A DNA stretch of 36,436 bases, taken from contig DASYUT010000248.1 in assembly GCA_036000965.1 (NCBI GenBank), forward strand, positions 1 to 36,436, given 5' to 3'. This stretch comes from Actinomycetes bacterium. GTDB lineage: Bacteria; Actinomycetota; CALGFH01. A program made the position numbers and the translations under genes. Shown here in pieces: positions 23,933 to 32,485 of the stretch (position 1 is the stretch's first letter; each line of letters begins with the position of its first letter). The notes under the pieces were generated by a model, which made no database searches, was not told the origin of the DNA, and saw nothing but the letters and a program-made list of their open reading frames with translations.

Positions 23933-24739
23933 GTGAGCACAGCCGCCGGCGGGCACATGGCCGGTCCCTACGCCGCAGCCTTCGCCGCGGCGGCGGGGCG
24001 CGTGCTGCGCCGGCCGGGTGAGCTCGCCGTCCGCCTGCTGTTCTACGCGGTGATCCTCGTGGTGTTCGCCGCCCTGTGGTCGGCTGCCGCGGCGGCGACC
24101 GGCGGGCTCGTCGCCGGCTACTCCGCCGCCGCGCTGCTGTGGTATGTGACCGTGGCGGAGGCGGCGGTCGTGGCGACCAAGCCCCGGCTGATCGAGGACA
24201 TCGGCGTCGACATCGGCACCGGCGCGGTCGCCACCGAGATGCTCCGGCCCGTGTCCGTACTGTGGCTGCGGCTGGCGAGCGAGCTCGGCGAGGCCGCGGT
24301 CCGGCTGGCCATGGCGCTGGCCATCGGCACGGCGTTCACGTGGGCGGTCGGCGGTGCGCCGCCAGCGCGCGCCGGTGCGCTGCTCGCGCTGCCGTCCGCT
24401 GTGCTCGCGGTCGCGGCGAACCTCGCCGCCCAGCACGCGTTCGCCGGCGCCGCGTTCTGGCTGTCCGACGCGAAGGCGACCTGGTTCCTGTACCAGAAGC
24501 TCGTCTTCCTGCTGGGCGGGATGCTGCTGCCGCTGCAGCTCTTCCCGGCCTGGCTGGAGCGCGTGGCGTGGGTCCTGCCGTTTTGGACCATGGCGTACGC
24601 CCCGGCCCGGTTGACGGCAGGCTCGCCGCCGCAGCCGTGGCTGCTGGCCGCCCAGGCGGCGTGGCTGGTGGTGCTGGCAGGCGCCGCGGCCGTGGTGTTC
24701 GCGGCGGGCGAGCGCCACTTGGAGGTGGCGGGCGGGTGA
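23933..24739 (+). CDS. ABC-2 type permease, first subunit
   Basis: The 268-residue membrane protein has about six hydrophobic helices (near 36-56, 60-82, 115-140, 145-170, 180-205 and 230-258) and a short cytosolic N-terminus rich in Ala. The start is a GTG with AGGGGTG five bases upstream; an internal ATG at 23957 is an alternative. TEMLRPVSVLWLRLASELGEA is the cytosolic coupling-helix-like segment. The pairing with a second permease of about 260 residues is typical of the DUF990/ABC-2 family 6 exporters. The stop overlaps the next start by four bases. Confidence 0.85.
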   Translation: MSTAAGGHMAGPYAAAFAAAAGRVLRRPGELAVRLLFYAVILVVFAALWSAAAAATGGLVAGYSAAALLWYVTVAEAAVVATKPRLIEDIGVDIGTGAVATEMLRPVSVLWLRLASELGEAAVRLAMALAIGTAFTWAVGGAPPARAGALLALPSAVLAVAANLAAQHAFAGAAFWLSDAKATWFLYQKLVFLLGGMLLPLQLFPAWLERVAWVLPFWTMAYAPARLTAGSPPQPWLLAAQAAWLVVLAGAAAVVFAAGERHLEVAGG

Positions 24740-25515
24740 CCGGCATGCGGACACTGCTGGGGACGATGCGGACCGCCGTCGTGGAGGCGTGGAGCAACCG
24801 CCGCTCGTTCTGGGTGCAGGCGTCGGCGATGATCCTCAATGACGCGGCCTGGGTGGCGTTCTGGGGGCTGTTCTTCCACAAGATCGGCCAGGTCCGCGGC
24901 TGGCGCAGCGACCAGGTCATGCTGATGTTCGCCATCCTCGCCACGGTCACGGGCATCTCGATGGGCCTGCTGTCCAACGCGCGGAAGCTGGGGCAGCTGG
25001 TGGCCGACGGCCAGCTCGACGCGGTGCTCACCCTCCCGGTCGACCCGCTCGCCTACCTGCTGGTCCGCCGCGTGGACACCGCGCTGCTCGGCGACCTGGC
25101 CTTCGGGCCGGTGCTGTTCGCCGTCGCCGCGCACCCGACGCCGCAGCGGACGGTACTGTACGTGCTCGGCGCGCTCACCGGCTCGGCGGTGTTCGTGTCG
25201 TTCGTCGTCATGCTCGGGTCGGTGACCATGGTGGCCGGGGGTCGCGGCGAGCAGGCGGACCTGGGCTTCCAGGCGCTGCTCATCCTGGCGTCCTACCCGC
25301 TGGACGTGTTCGGCGGCCTGACGAAGCTGATGATGTTCACGGTGATCCCCGCCGCCTTCCTCACCGGGGTTCCCGTCCACCTGGTGGACCACTTCCGCTG
25401 GGCGACCCTGGCCGCCATGCTCGGCGTCGCCGTCGGGTCGATGCTGCTGGCTGGCGTCGTGTTCCGGGCCGGTCTGCGGCGCTACCGGTCGGGCGCGCTG
25501 TGGACCCGAGCCTGA
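24736..25515 (+). CDS. ABC-2 type permease, second subunit
   Basis: Translation starts at the GTG at 24736, overlapping the previous stop (GTGA), giving 259 residues. Six hydrophobic segments fit the ABC-2 fold, and GQLDAVLTLPVDPLAYLLVRRVD resembles the coupling segment of its partner, as expected for a heterodimeric exporter. PLDVFGGLTKLMMFTVIPAAFLTGVP near 190-215 is the conserved re-entrant end of this family. Longer reading frames upstream are shadows of the first permease. Substrate unknown; a hydrophobic cation or drug is plausible from family knowledge only. Confidence 0.85.
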   Translation: MTGMRTLLGTMRTAVVEAWSNRRSFWVQASAMILNDAAWVAFWGLFFHKIGQVRGWRSDQVMLMFAILATVTGISMGLLSNARKLGQLVADGQLDAVLTLPVDPLAYLLVRRVDTALLGDLAFGPVLFAVAAHPTPQRTVLYVLGALTGSAVFVSFVVMLGSVTMVAGGRGEQADLGFQALLILASYPLDVFGGLTKLMMFTVIPAAFLTGVPVHLVDHFRWATLAAMLGVAVGSMLLAGVVFRAGLRRYRSGALWTRA

Positions 25516-25529
25516 ACGCCACCCGATCG

Positions 25530-25546
25530 CGGCCGGCTACCGGCCG
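25530..25546 (+). terminator. GC-rich hairpin after the ABC-2 operon
   Basis: CGGCCGG, loop CTA, then CCGGCCG: a perfect seven-pair stem with a three-base loop, starting 15 bases after the last stop. No T-run follows. Confidence 0.45.
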
Positions 25547-25855
25547 GTGGGCTGCCGGGGAGAAGCCGTCGTCGGTCGGCCCGTCGACGGGCGGGGTCGC
25601 ACGCCACACCAGCGTGTCGACGCCTGGCCGGATGGATGGCGCATTCCCGCGCCTGCCTGCTCCGGCCTGTCCCGGGAGTCCTGTTCGCCGAAGACCCACG
25701 GCATGACGCTTCGCGCTGGAGCGGTCGAGCGCGCGCGTAGCGGGAGCGGGCTCTTGTTTGACCCGTCGATGCTCGACCGCTACGTGCGCGCGAAGGCCAC
25801 CGAGTAGCCCTAGTCGGCGGCCGAACGCGTCGCCCGACACCGAGGAGGGATCACC
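25547..25855. other. Intergenic stretch, no supported gene
   Basis: A 34-residue frame from the ATG at 25703 to 25807 (MTLRAGAVERARSG and on) has no ribosome site or recognised motif. Nothing else is visible except GAGGAGG at 25842-25848, the ribosome site of the next gene. Confidence 0.4.
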
Positions 25856-26410
25856 TTGGCAGACGACATGGCAGACGACATGGCAGACGACGGCGGCACC
25901 CACTACCAGCAGCAGACGCCCGCGCCGGCTTGGGAACAGCGGATCGCGGATCTGTGGGCCGCCATCGACGACCTCGACCCCACCGACTTCCTCGCGAGGG
26001 TCGAGGCACTGGCCGCCGAACTTCCGTCGGGCAATGCGATCGCGCTGTTCGAGCTCGCGTCGGCAAATGACTCCACCGGCCATGCGGAACAGGCCGCTCA
26101 GCTCTATCGGCAGGCCCTCGCCGCTGGTCTGACCGGCCAGCGGCGCCGTCGTGCCGTGATCCAGTTGGCCAGTACACTCCGCAACCTGGGCCAAGCTGAG
26201 GACAGCGTCGTGCTCCTTGCTGCCGAACGGGAAGCCAGTTCCGACGACCTCGATGACGCGGTCGCTGCGTTTCTGTCTCTGGCTCTCGTCGACACTGGGC
26301 GGGAGAGGGAAGCGGCGGGACTCGCGCTCGCCACGCTGGCGCGCCACCTGCCGAGGTACAACCGCTCGCTGGCAAACTACGCCAAGGCCCTCTCCGACGC
26401 CCCCGCGTAG
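25856..26410 (+). CDS. Tetratricopeptide-repeat protein
   Basis: The 184-residue protein is helical throughout after residue 25. IALFELASANDSTGHAEQAAQLYRQAL, RRRRAVIQLASTLRNLG and AAFLSLALVDTGREREA are TPR-like helix pairs of the small TPR_5-type family. The start lies in a 12-base sequence repeated three times (T/ATGGCAGACGAC), giving the N-terminus MADDMADDMADD. GAGGAGG at 25842-25848 fits the TTG at 25856 best, but the two ATGs following could also serve. Soluble, no partner obvious. It is convergent with the MacB-like permease gene. Confidence 0.8.
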   Translation: MADDMADDMADDGGTHYQQQTPAPAWEQRIADLWAAIDDLDPTDFLARVEALAAELPSGNAIALFELASANDSTGHAEQAAQLYRQALAAGLTGQRRRRAVIQLASTLRNLGQAEDSVVLLAAEREASSDDLDDAVAAFLSLALVDTGREREAAGLALATLARHLPRYNRSLANYAKALSDAPA

Positions 26411-26441
26411 AGGTTCGGCCAGGGGCATTACGCAGCCTGGG

Positions 26442-28985
26442 CTACTCGGTGGTGATCGCGCGCAGCATGTCGATCCTGGCCGCACGGCGGCCGGGGAAGA
26501 CCGCCGCGAGCACACCCGCGATGGCGGCGGCGGCGACGAACGCGAGCAGCGTGCCGACCGGCAGGGCGAACTCGGTGACGCCCTGGCCGCGCAGGGAGCG
26601 CACCAGCATCCAGCCGAAGAACGTGCCGACGACCAGGCCGAGGACCGCGCCGAGCACGGCGATGATCACCGCCTCCCAGCGGATCATCTGCCGCAGCTGC
26701 CCCCTGGTCATGCCGACCGCGCGGAGCAGGCCGAGCTCGCGGACCCGCTCCAGCACCGACAACGCCAGCGTGTTGATGATGCCGATGAAGGCGATGACCA
26801 CCGCCAGCGCCAGCAGCACGTAGAACAGCAGCAGCACCCGGTTGATCTGGCTCGCCTGCTCCTGCTTGTACTCTGCCTGGTCCTTGACCTGGACGTTGGG
26901 GAAGTCTGTGACCACCCGGTCGACGGCGGCGCGCGACGCGTCCGGCGAGACGCCCGACCCTGCCTTGACCAACGCGAGCGCGTCGAGCTGGTCGGCGTAG
27001 TGCCGCTCAAAGTCCGGCATCGCCAGCAGATAGGCGCCGTTGAGCTGGTTGTCCTCGTAGATCGCCTTGATCGGCTCCTGCCGGGTGCCGCCAACGGGGA
27101 ACTCCATCGCGATGGAGTCGCCCACCTTCCAGCCGTGCTGCCTGGCGACGTCCTTGCGGACCGCGACGCCGCCGCCGGCCAGGTCGGCAAGGCTCCCGGC
27201 GGTCGTGTCGGTGCGGACGGTCTTGTCGTAGGCGACCGGGTCGACGCCGAAGAGCTGCTCGGTCTTGCCGTCGAGCTTGAATACGCCAAAACGGACACCG
27301 GCGGCCGAGTCGACCTCCGGCTGCTGCGCCAGGCGCGTGACCACCTCGGTGCTGAACCCCTGGCCGCTGTTGCTCGGGCCGCTGAGGATGTAGTCGGCCG
27401 CGACCGCCTGGTCAAGGATCTTGGTGACCGACGCCTTGAGCGACGCCGCGAAGATGGTCACGAAGCTGACCAGGGCGAGCCCGATCATCAGCGCCGCGGC
27501 GGTCGAGGCGGTGCGGCGCGGGCTGCGCATCGCGTTCTCACGCGCCAGCTTGCCCGGCTCGCCGGTCCAGTGCGCGAACGGCCAGCCCAGCACCCGTGCC
27601 AGCGGCCGGGCGACCAGCGGGCTCAGGATGCCGACCCCGAGGAAGACGACGACCGCGCCGCTGGCCACGCTCGCCAGTCGGTTGCCCTGCTTGGCGAACA
27701 GCCCGGCCAGCAGCAGCGCCACGCCGACCGCGGTGACCAGCGTTCCGAGCACGGTGCGCCGCCGGCTCGTGTGGGCCGGGGCGGCGGCCGCCTCCTCCTG
27801 CAACGCCGCCACCGGCGGGACGCGCGTGGCCTTCAGCGCCGGCACCAGCGAGGCGACCAGCGTCACCACCACGCCGACCAGCAGCGCCACGACGATCGTG
27901 CGCGGCAGGATCTCCAGGGTAGTCGAGGGCAGATCGGCGCCGATCGCCTTGAACACCTGCTTCAGCCCGGCGGCGACGAGCACGCCCAAGCCGAGGCCGA
28001 CGACCGAGGCGAGCACGCCGGTGATGAACGCCTCGGTGAGCACCGAGACGAGCACCTGCCGGCGCGATGCCCCCAGGCAGCGCAGCAGGGCGAGTTCCCG
28101 GGTGCGCTGGGCGAGGATGATCGAGAACGTGTTGACGATGATGAACGAGCCGACGAACAGGGCCACGAAGGCGAAGGCCAGCAGCGCATAGTTGATGAAC
28201 TTGGTGAACTGGCCGACCGCCTTGGCAGTGTCCTGGGCGAACTGCTCGCCGGTGAGCACCTCATACGTTGGGTCGAGCGCGGCCTTGACGCGGTCACGCA
28301 GCTGCGTGTCGGACACGCCGGGGGCGGCGACCACGTCGATCTCGTCGTAGACGCCCTCACGGTGCAGCACCTGCTGCGCGGTGGCAAGGTCGAAGCCGGC
28401 CAGGGTCGCACCGGCAAGGTTGTCGGCCTGCCCGAAGCCGAGGATGCCGCTCACGGTGTACTCCCCGGGCGGCCCCTGGAACAGCAGCTTGACCCGGTCG
28501 CCGACGTGGAAGCCTTGCTTGCTGGCGGTGTGCGCGTCAACCGCGACCTCGCCCGGGCCGCTTGGAAGGCGCCCGGCCCGCACGGTGGTGGCCGCCTGCA
28601 GCTCCGGGGTCGTGCTGAGCGAGACGCCCAGAGTGGGCGCGCCGCCGGTGGTGACCGGCTTGCCGTTCTTGCCGATGAACTGGGCATAGCCGCTGACGCT
28701 GCCCTCGGCCGCCTTGACGCCCGGCACGGCCTTCACCCGGTCGAGCAGCAGGGCCGGCATCGGCGCCCGCTGCTCGTTGCCCTGGGCGGAGAAGGTCGCC
28801 TTGGTGCGAACCGCGACGTCGACGCCCTTGGTGACCTGCGTGAACAGGTCGTTGAAGGTCCTGTTGATGGTGTCGGTGAGCACGTAGGTGCCGGCGACGA
28901 AGCTGACGCCAAGCACGATCGCCAGCGCGGTCAGCGCCAGCCGCAGCTTGTGGGCTGCGAGGCCCTTGAGGGTCGCCTTCCACAC
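26442..28985 (-). CDS. MacB/FtsX-type ABC permease, two FtsX modules
   Basis: The 847-residue protein starts at a GTG six bases after the ATPase stop. An N-terminal helix (KLRLALTALAIVLGVSFVAG, about 13-33) is followed by an external MacB-like domain (about 35-245). Then comes an FtsX block of helices with the signature RTRELALLRCLGASRRQV, a middle pair of helices, a second external domain (about 525-710) and a second FtsX block with RVRELGLLRAVGMTRGQLRQM. It ends FPGRRAARIDMLRAI, as usual. About ten membrane helices in all. Such permeases couple ATP hydrolysis to mechanical release of lipids or peptides rather than to classic transport. Function specific to this one is unknown. Confidence 0.9.
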   Translation of the reverse strand: MWKATLKGLAAHKLRLALTALAIVLGVSFVAGTYVLTDTINRTFNDLFTQVTKGVDVAVRTKATFSAQGNEQRAPMPALLLDRVKAVPGVKAAEGSVSGYAQFIGKNGKPVTTGGAPTLGVSLSTTPELQAATTVRAGRLPSGPGEVAVDAHTASKQGFHVGDRVKLLFQGPPGEYTVSGILGFGQADNLAGATLAGFDLATAQQVLHREGVYDEIDVVAAPGVSDTQLRDRVKAALDPTYEVLTGEQFAQDTAKAVGQFTKFINYALLAFAFVALFVGSFIIVNTFSIILAQRTRELALLRCLGASRRQVLVSVLTEAFITGVLASVVGLGLGVLVAAGLKQVFKAIGADLPSTTLEILPRTIVVALLVGVVVTLVASLVPALKATRVPPVAALQEEAAAAPAHTSRRRTVLGTLVTAVGVALLLAGLFAKQGNRLASVASGAVVVFLGVGILSPLVARPLARVLGWPFAHWTGEPGKLARENAMRSPRRTASTAAALMIGLALVSFVTIFAASLKASVTKILDQAVAADYILSGPSNSGQGFSTEVVTRLAQQPEVDSAAGVRFGVFKLDGKTEQLFGVDPVAYDKTVRTDTTAGSLADLAGGGVAVRKDVARQHGWKVGDSIAMEFPVGGTRQEPIKAIYEDNQLNGAYLLAMPDFERHYADQLDALALVKAGSGVSPDASRAAVDRVVTDFPNVQVKDQAEYKQEQASQINRVLLLFYVLLALAVVIAFIGIINTLALSVLERVRELGLLRAVGMTRGQLRQMIRWEAVIIAVLGAVLGLVVGTFFGWMLVRSLRGQGVTEFALPVGTLLAFVAAAAIAGVLAAVFPGRRAARIDMLRAITTE

Positions 28986-28991
28986 GGCCGG

Positions 28992-29750
28992 TCAGCCCCC
29001 CAGCTGCTTCAGGAGGTCGAGCACCTTCTCGGCGGTCGGGTCGGCCATCTCGTCGACGATGCGCCCGTCGGCGAGGAACAGCACGTGGTCGGCGTGGGCC
29101 GCCGCGGTCGGGTCGTGGGTGACCATCACGATCGTCTGGCCGAACTCGTCGACCGAGCGGCGCATGAAGCCGAGCAGCTCCGCGCTGGACTTGGAGTCGA
29201 GGTTGCCGGTGGGCTCGTCGGCGAAGATGATCGCCGGCTTGGACACGAGCGCGCGGGCGCCGGCGACGCGCTGCTGCTGCCCGCCGGACAGCTCCGCTGG
29301 GCGGTGGCCAAGGCGCGGGCGCAGCCCGACCGCGTCGACCACCCGGTCGAACCAGGCCCGGTCTGGCTTGCGGCCCGCGATCGCCAGAGGCAGCTCGATG
29401 TTCTCCGCCGCGGTCAGCGTCGGCAGCAGGTTGTAAGCCTGGAAGATGAAGCCGACCTGCTCGCGCCGCAGCACGGTGAGGTGCCGTTCGGAGAGCTGGC
29501 TCAGCTCGGTGTCGCCGATCCACACTTGCCCGCTCGTGACCCGGTCCAGGCCAGCGAGGCAGTGCATCAGGGTCAACTTGCCGGAGCCGCTCGGGCCCAT
29601 GATCGCGGTGTACCGCCCGCTCGGGAAGGCGACCGAGACGTCGTCGAGGGCGAGCACCGCGGTGTCACCCTCCCCGTAGACCTTGCTGATCCCGACCGCC
29701 CGCGCGGCCAGCGGCTCCTGCCCGGCGCCCAGGTCGATGTCGCCGCCCAT
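28992..29750 (-). CDS. MacB/LolD-type ABC ATPase with altered Walker A
   Basis: The 252-residue ATPase has the Q-loop in VGFIFQAYNLLP, signature LSGGQQQR, Walker B IIFADEPTGNLDS and switch His in VTHDPTAA, all typical of MacB/LolD-like partners of FtsX permeases. Walker A reads GPSGSGKLTL (52-61): the Ser/Thr after the lysine that coordinates magnesium is Leu59, encoded by TTG at 29576-29574 where TCG would be a single-base neighbour. The following Thr60 is kept. It is in an operon with the permease, six bases apart. GAAGGGA lies 11 bases before the ATG. Its ATPase activity is doubtful if the base is right. Confidence 0.9.
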   Translation of the reverse strand: MGGDIDLGAGQEPLAARAVGISKVYGEGDTAVLALDDVSVAFPSGRYTAIMGPSGSGKLTLMHCLAGLDRVTSGQVWIGDTELSQLSERHLTVLRREQVGFIFQAYNLLPTLTAAENIELPLAIAGRKPDRAWFDRVVDAVGLRPRLGHRPAELSGGQQQRVAGARALVSKPAIIFADEPTGNLDSKSSAELLGFMRRSVDEFGQTIVMVTHDPTAAAHADHVLFLADGRIVDEMADPTAEKVLDLLKQLGG

Positions 29751-29839
29751 TCACGCAATCCCTTCTCTGCCCGCTCCATGCCCGCTCGTTGTCCGCGTTG
29801 CTGGTTGGTTGCGGACGGCCGGAGGCCAACCCGCAGACG

Positions 29840-29867
29840 CACCGGCTACGCCGAATGCAAGCCGGTG
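29840..29867. repeat. 8-bp inverted repeat in the divergent intergenic region
   Basis: CACCGGCT (29840-29847) and its complement AGCCGGTG (29860-29867) flank 12 bases, between the divergent ATPase (29750) and YjbR-like (29972) starts. It may be an operator or a hairpin in a leader. Confidence 0.3.
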
Positions 29868-29971
29868 TCGGATCCGATGGCCGGGGTCCGCGAGACGCCA
29901 AGCTTCGCATTCAACCCGAGGAGGCGGCAACCGCCTGACGCGCTGCCCCGTTCGGATGGCACACTGCTCGG

Positions 29972-30359
29972 GTGAGTGACGAGCGTGCCACTGACCTGGC
30001 GAGGACCGCGGCGGAGCTGCGGGAGTTCGCGCTCGGGCTGCCCGGTGCGTGGGAGGACTTCCCCTGGGAGGACGACCGTACCGCCAAGGTGGGCAAGAAA
30101 GGTGTTCGCCTTCCTGGGACAGGCCAAGCCCGGTGACGGGTACCGGATCACGCTGAAGCTGCCGGAGTCCGCCGAGCAGGCGCTGGCGCTCGGGTGCTGC
30201 GAGCCGGCCGGGTACGGGCTCGGACGGGCGAACTGGGTCACCGTCAAGGTAGCCGCCGCGGAGTGCCCGCCGGTGGAGGTCCTGCTCGACTGGGTCGACG
30301 AGAGCTACCGGACGATCGCGCCGAAGACGCTCGTGCGCGAGCTCGACGCCCGCCGCTGA
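29972..30359 (+). pseudogene. MmcQ/YjbR family protein, frameshifted
   Basis: From the GTG at 29972 the frame reads MSDERATDLARTAAELREFALGLPGAWEDFPWEDDRTAKVGKK-like sequence, typical of the MmcQ/YjbR N-terminus (LPGAWEDFPW). At AAGAAAGG (30095-30102) it shifts; the rest of the family sequence continues in another frame: VFAFLGQAKPGDGYRI, TLKLPESAEQAL, and LLDWVDESYRTIAPKTLVREL to the stop at 30357-30359. Removing one A from the AAA restores a protein of about 128 residues. The family has a CyaY-like DNA-binding-type fold and unknown role. Either a one-base mutation or a homopolymer sequencing error. Confidence 0.75.
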
Positions 30360-30409
30360 CGACCCAGGTCGCGCGGCCGGCCGGTCGCTACGGTGTTGCC
30401 GCGAACGGG

Positions 30410-30510
30410 ACGGGAGGCGGCACCGAGGCGAGCAGTCGCCGGGTGGTGGTCGCTGAAGCTGGTGTAGCGGTCGATCTCGATCAGCAGCTCGGCGGTCTGC
30501 GGTCGCGGCA
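30410..30510 (-). pseudogene. Possible Tn3-type transposase fragment
   Basis: The minus strand reads PRPQTAELLIEIDRYTSFSDH, reminiscent of the conserved LLLEVDxWTGF segment of Tn3-family transposases. It is short, lacks the surrounding domains and runs into unrelated sequence. Low certainty. Confidence 0.25.
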
Positions 30511-30516
30511 CAGTAG

Positions 30517-30545
30517 TTGACACTGACTAGACGATCATGAATACT
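30517..30545 (+). promoter_or_regulatory. Sigma-70-like promoter of the PadR-monooxygenase operon
   Basis: TTGACA (30517-30522) is a consensus -35 box. After 17 bases AATACT (30540-30545) is a fair -10 box. The region is AT-rich compared with its surroundings. CACTG and CAGTG flanking the -10 region may be part of a PadR operator. Confidence 0.55.
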
Positions 30546-30589
30546 TTACAGTGACTACAGCGGTAGAGACGGTGGAGACGGAGGAGCAG

Positions 30590-31216
30590 ATGGCGAAGCG
30601 GCGCAAGGTCGGCAACCTGCTGGCGCTGGCCGTGCTGTCCTACCTGACCCGGGAGCCCATGCACCCCTACGAGCTGGGTCGGACCCTGCGCGACCACGAC
30701 GACGCACGCAGCATCAAGTTCAACCACGGCTCGCTGTACATGGTCGTCCAGCAGCTGGCCAAGGCCGGCTTCATCGTCGCGCAGGAAACCACCCGCGACG
30801 GCCGGCGCCCGGAACGCACCGTGTACGCGCTCACCGACGCCGGCCGGCACGAGCTGCGCGACTGGCTGCGCGAGCTGGCCGAGGTGCCGCAGCACGAGTA
30901 CCCGCACTTCGTGGCCGCGCTTTCGCTGATCGGGGCGCTCCCACCAAGCGAGGTCGTCGAGCTGCTGGGCAGGCGGCTGCGCCGGCTCGCCGAGCAGCGC
31001 GCCGAGATCCGCGACCTGATCGGCAGCACGCTCGCCGGGGGCGTGCACCCGCTGTTCCTGGTCGAGGAGGAATACCGGCTCGCTCTGCTGGACGCCGAGA
31101 CCAGGTTCGTCGAGCGGTTCATCGAACAAATCACCCACCCGGAGACCGGCTGGGGCCGGCTGTGGGCCGAGTTCCACGGCGAGCCCGCCACCACCGACGA
31201 AAGGCAGCAGTCATGA
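30590..31216 (+). CDS. PadR family transcriptional regulator
   Basis: Starting at the ATG at 30590, with GGAGG five bases upstream, the protein has 208 residues; a GTG at 30551 would begin at the likely transcription start. The winged helix spans about residues 8-95: NLLALAVLSYLTREPMHPYELGRTL, HGSLYMVVQQLAKAGFI and RTVYALTDAGRHELRDWL. A helical C-terminal dimerisation domain (about 100-195) fits the Vir_AT-type PadR subgroup. Its stop overlaps the ATG of the monooxygenase gene, so it almost certainly controls that gene and itself. Confidence 0.9.
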   Translation: MAKRRKVGNLLALAVLSYLTREPMHPYELGRTLRDHDDARSIKFNHGSLYMVVQQLAKAGFIVAQETTRDGRRPERTVYALTDAGRHELRDWLRELAEVPQHEYPHFVAALSLIGALPPSEVVELLGRRLRRLAEQRAEIRDLIGSTLAGGVHPLFLVEEEYRLALLDAETRFVERFIEQITHPETGWGRLWAEFHGEPATTDERQQS

Positions 31217-32457
31217 CCCACCCACGCACCGCCCTGGTCATCGGCGGCGGCATCGCCGGCCCGGTCGCCGCCATGGCCCTGCAGAAGGCCGGCATCGACG
31301 CGGCCGTCTACGAGGCGCACGCCACCTCAGCCGAGGACATCGGTGCGTTCCTCACCCTGGCCACCAACGGGCTCGACGCACTGCGCACCCTGGGCGCGCA
31401 CACACCAGCGCTGGCCGCCGGCTTTGCCACCCCGGCGATCGAGCTGTACAGCGGCACCGGCAAGCGCCTCGGCGCGGCCCGCACCGGTCTCACACTCGAC
31501 GACGGCACCACCACCCACTCCCTCAAGCGCGCCGACCTGTACCGGGCGGTGCGCGAGGAGGCCATGCGCCGCAGCATCCGCATCGAGCACGGCAAACGGC
31601 TGGTCGATGCCGAGACCGCCGCCGATGGGGTGCGTGCGGTGTTCGCCGACGGCAGCACGGCCACCGGCAATGTGCTGATCGGCTGCGACGGTGTGCACTC
31701 CACCGTGCGGCGCCTCATCGACCCGGCCGCGCCGGCACCCACCTACGCCGGCCTGATCAATCTCGGCGGCTACGCCCGTGGTGTCCGCGTCGACGCCGAG
31801 CCGGGCACCTACCACATGATCTTCGGCAAGCGGGCGTTCTTCGGCTACGCCGTCGCCTTGGGCGGCGAGGTCTGGTGGTTCGCCAACGTGCCCCGCCGCG
31901 ACGAACCCGCCCGCGGCGAGCTCGCGACCATCAGCACCGAGCAGTGGAAGCGCCGGCTCCTCGAGCTGTACGCCGGCGACGCCGGCGGCGCCACCCGGCT
32001 CATCCAGGCCACCGATCACGACCTGGCCGCCAGCCCCATCCACGCCATTCCCCACCTGCCCACCTGGCACAACGACCGCATGATCGTGATCGGGGACGCC
32101 GCCCACGCCCCGTCGCCATCCTCCGGGCAGGGCGCTTCGCTGTCCATCGAGGATGCCGTCGTGCTCGGTACATGTCTGCGTGACCTGCCCAGCCCCAAGG
32201 CGGCCTTCGCCACCTTCGAGCAGCTGCGCCGGCCCCGCGTGGAGCGCATCATCAAGCAGGCCGCCCGGATCAACAACAACAAGGCCGCGGGCCCCGTCAC
32301 TCGCGTGTTCCGAGACATGATGCTGCCGTTGATCCTCAAGATGACCGCCAACAGCGCACAGGCAAAGCAGCTCTACGACTACCACATCGACTGGGATGCC
32401 CCAATGGCTGCACAAGGCGCCACGGCCGGAAGGCGGTCCGCCAGCTCGCCCCGGTAG
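31213..32457 (+). CDS. FAD-dependent monooxygenase
   Basis: The 414-residue enzyme starts at the ATG at 31213, overlapping the regulator stop (ATGA). It has the FAD-binding GGGIAGP (11-17) with Glu34 after strand 2, the DG motif GCDGVHSTVRR (about 157-167) and the GD motif GDAAHAPSPSSGQGAS around Asp294. These define the class A flavoprotein hydroxylases (PHBH fold), NAD(P)H-dependent. No second ligand domain like that of rifampicin monooxygenase is present. Pairing with a PadR regulator suggests an inducible detoxification or antibiotic-modifying role, as for related regulators; the substrate cannot be told. Confidence 0.9.
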   Translation: MTHPRTALVIGGGIAGPVAAMALQKAGIDAAVYEAHATSAEDIGAFLTLATNGLDALRTLGAHTPALAAGFATPAIELYSGTGKRLGAARTGLTLDDGTTTHSLKRADLYRAVREEAMRRSIRIEHGKRLVDAETAADGVRAVFADGSTATGNVLIGCDGVHSTVRRLIDPAAPAPTYAGLINLGGYARGVRVDAEPGTYHMIFGKRAFFGYAVALGGEVWWFANVPRRDEPARGELATISTEQWKRRLLELYAGDAGGATRLIQATDHDLAASPIHAIPHLPTWHNDRMIVIGDAAHAPSPSSGQGASLSIEDAVVLGTCLRDLPSPKAAFATFEQLRRPRVERIIKQAARINNNKAAGPVTRVFRDMMLPLILKMTANSAQAKQLYDYHIDWDAPMAAQGATAGRRSASSPR

Positions 32458-32485
32458 ATCGCGACGCCGAGCACGAGCAGGGCCA

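Noticed and set aside
25703-25807. A 34-residue frame before the TPR gene
   Set aside because: No ribosome site, no recognised motif and too short to judge.
26217-29975. A 1252-residue plus-strand open frame opposite the MacB-like operon
   Set aside because: Composition is low-complexity and the opposite strand carries complete FtsX and ATPase motifs, so this is a shadow.
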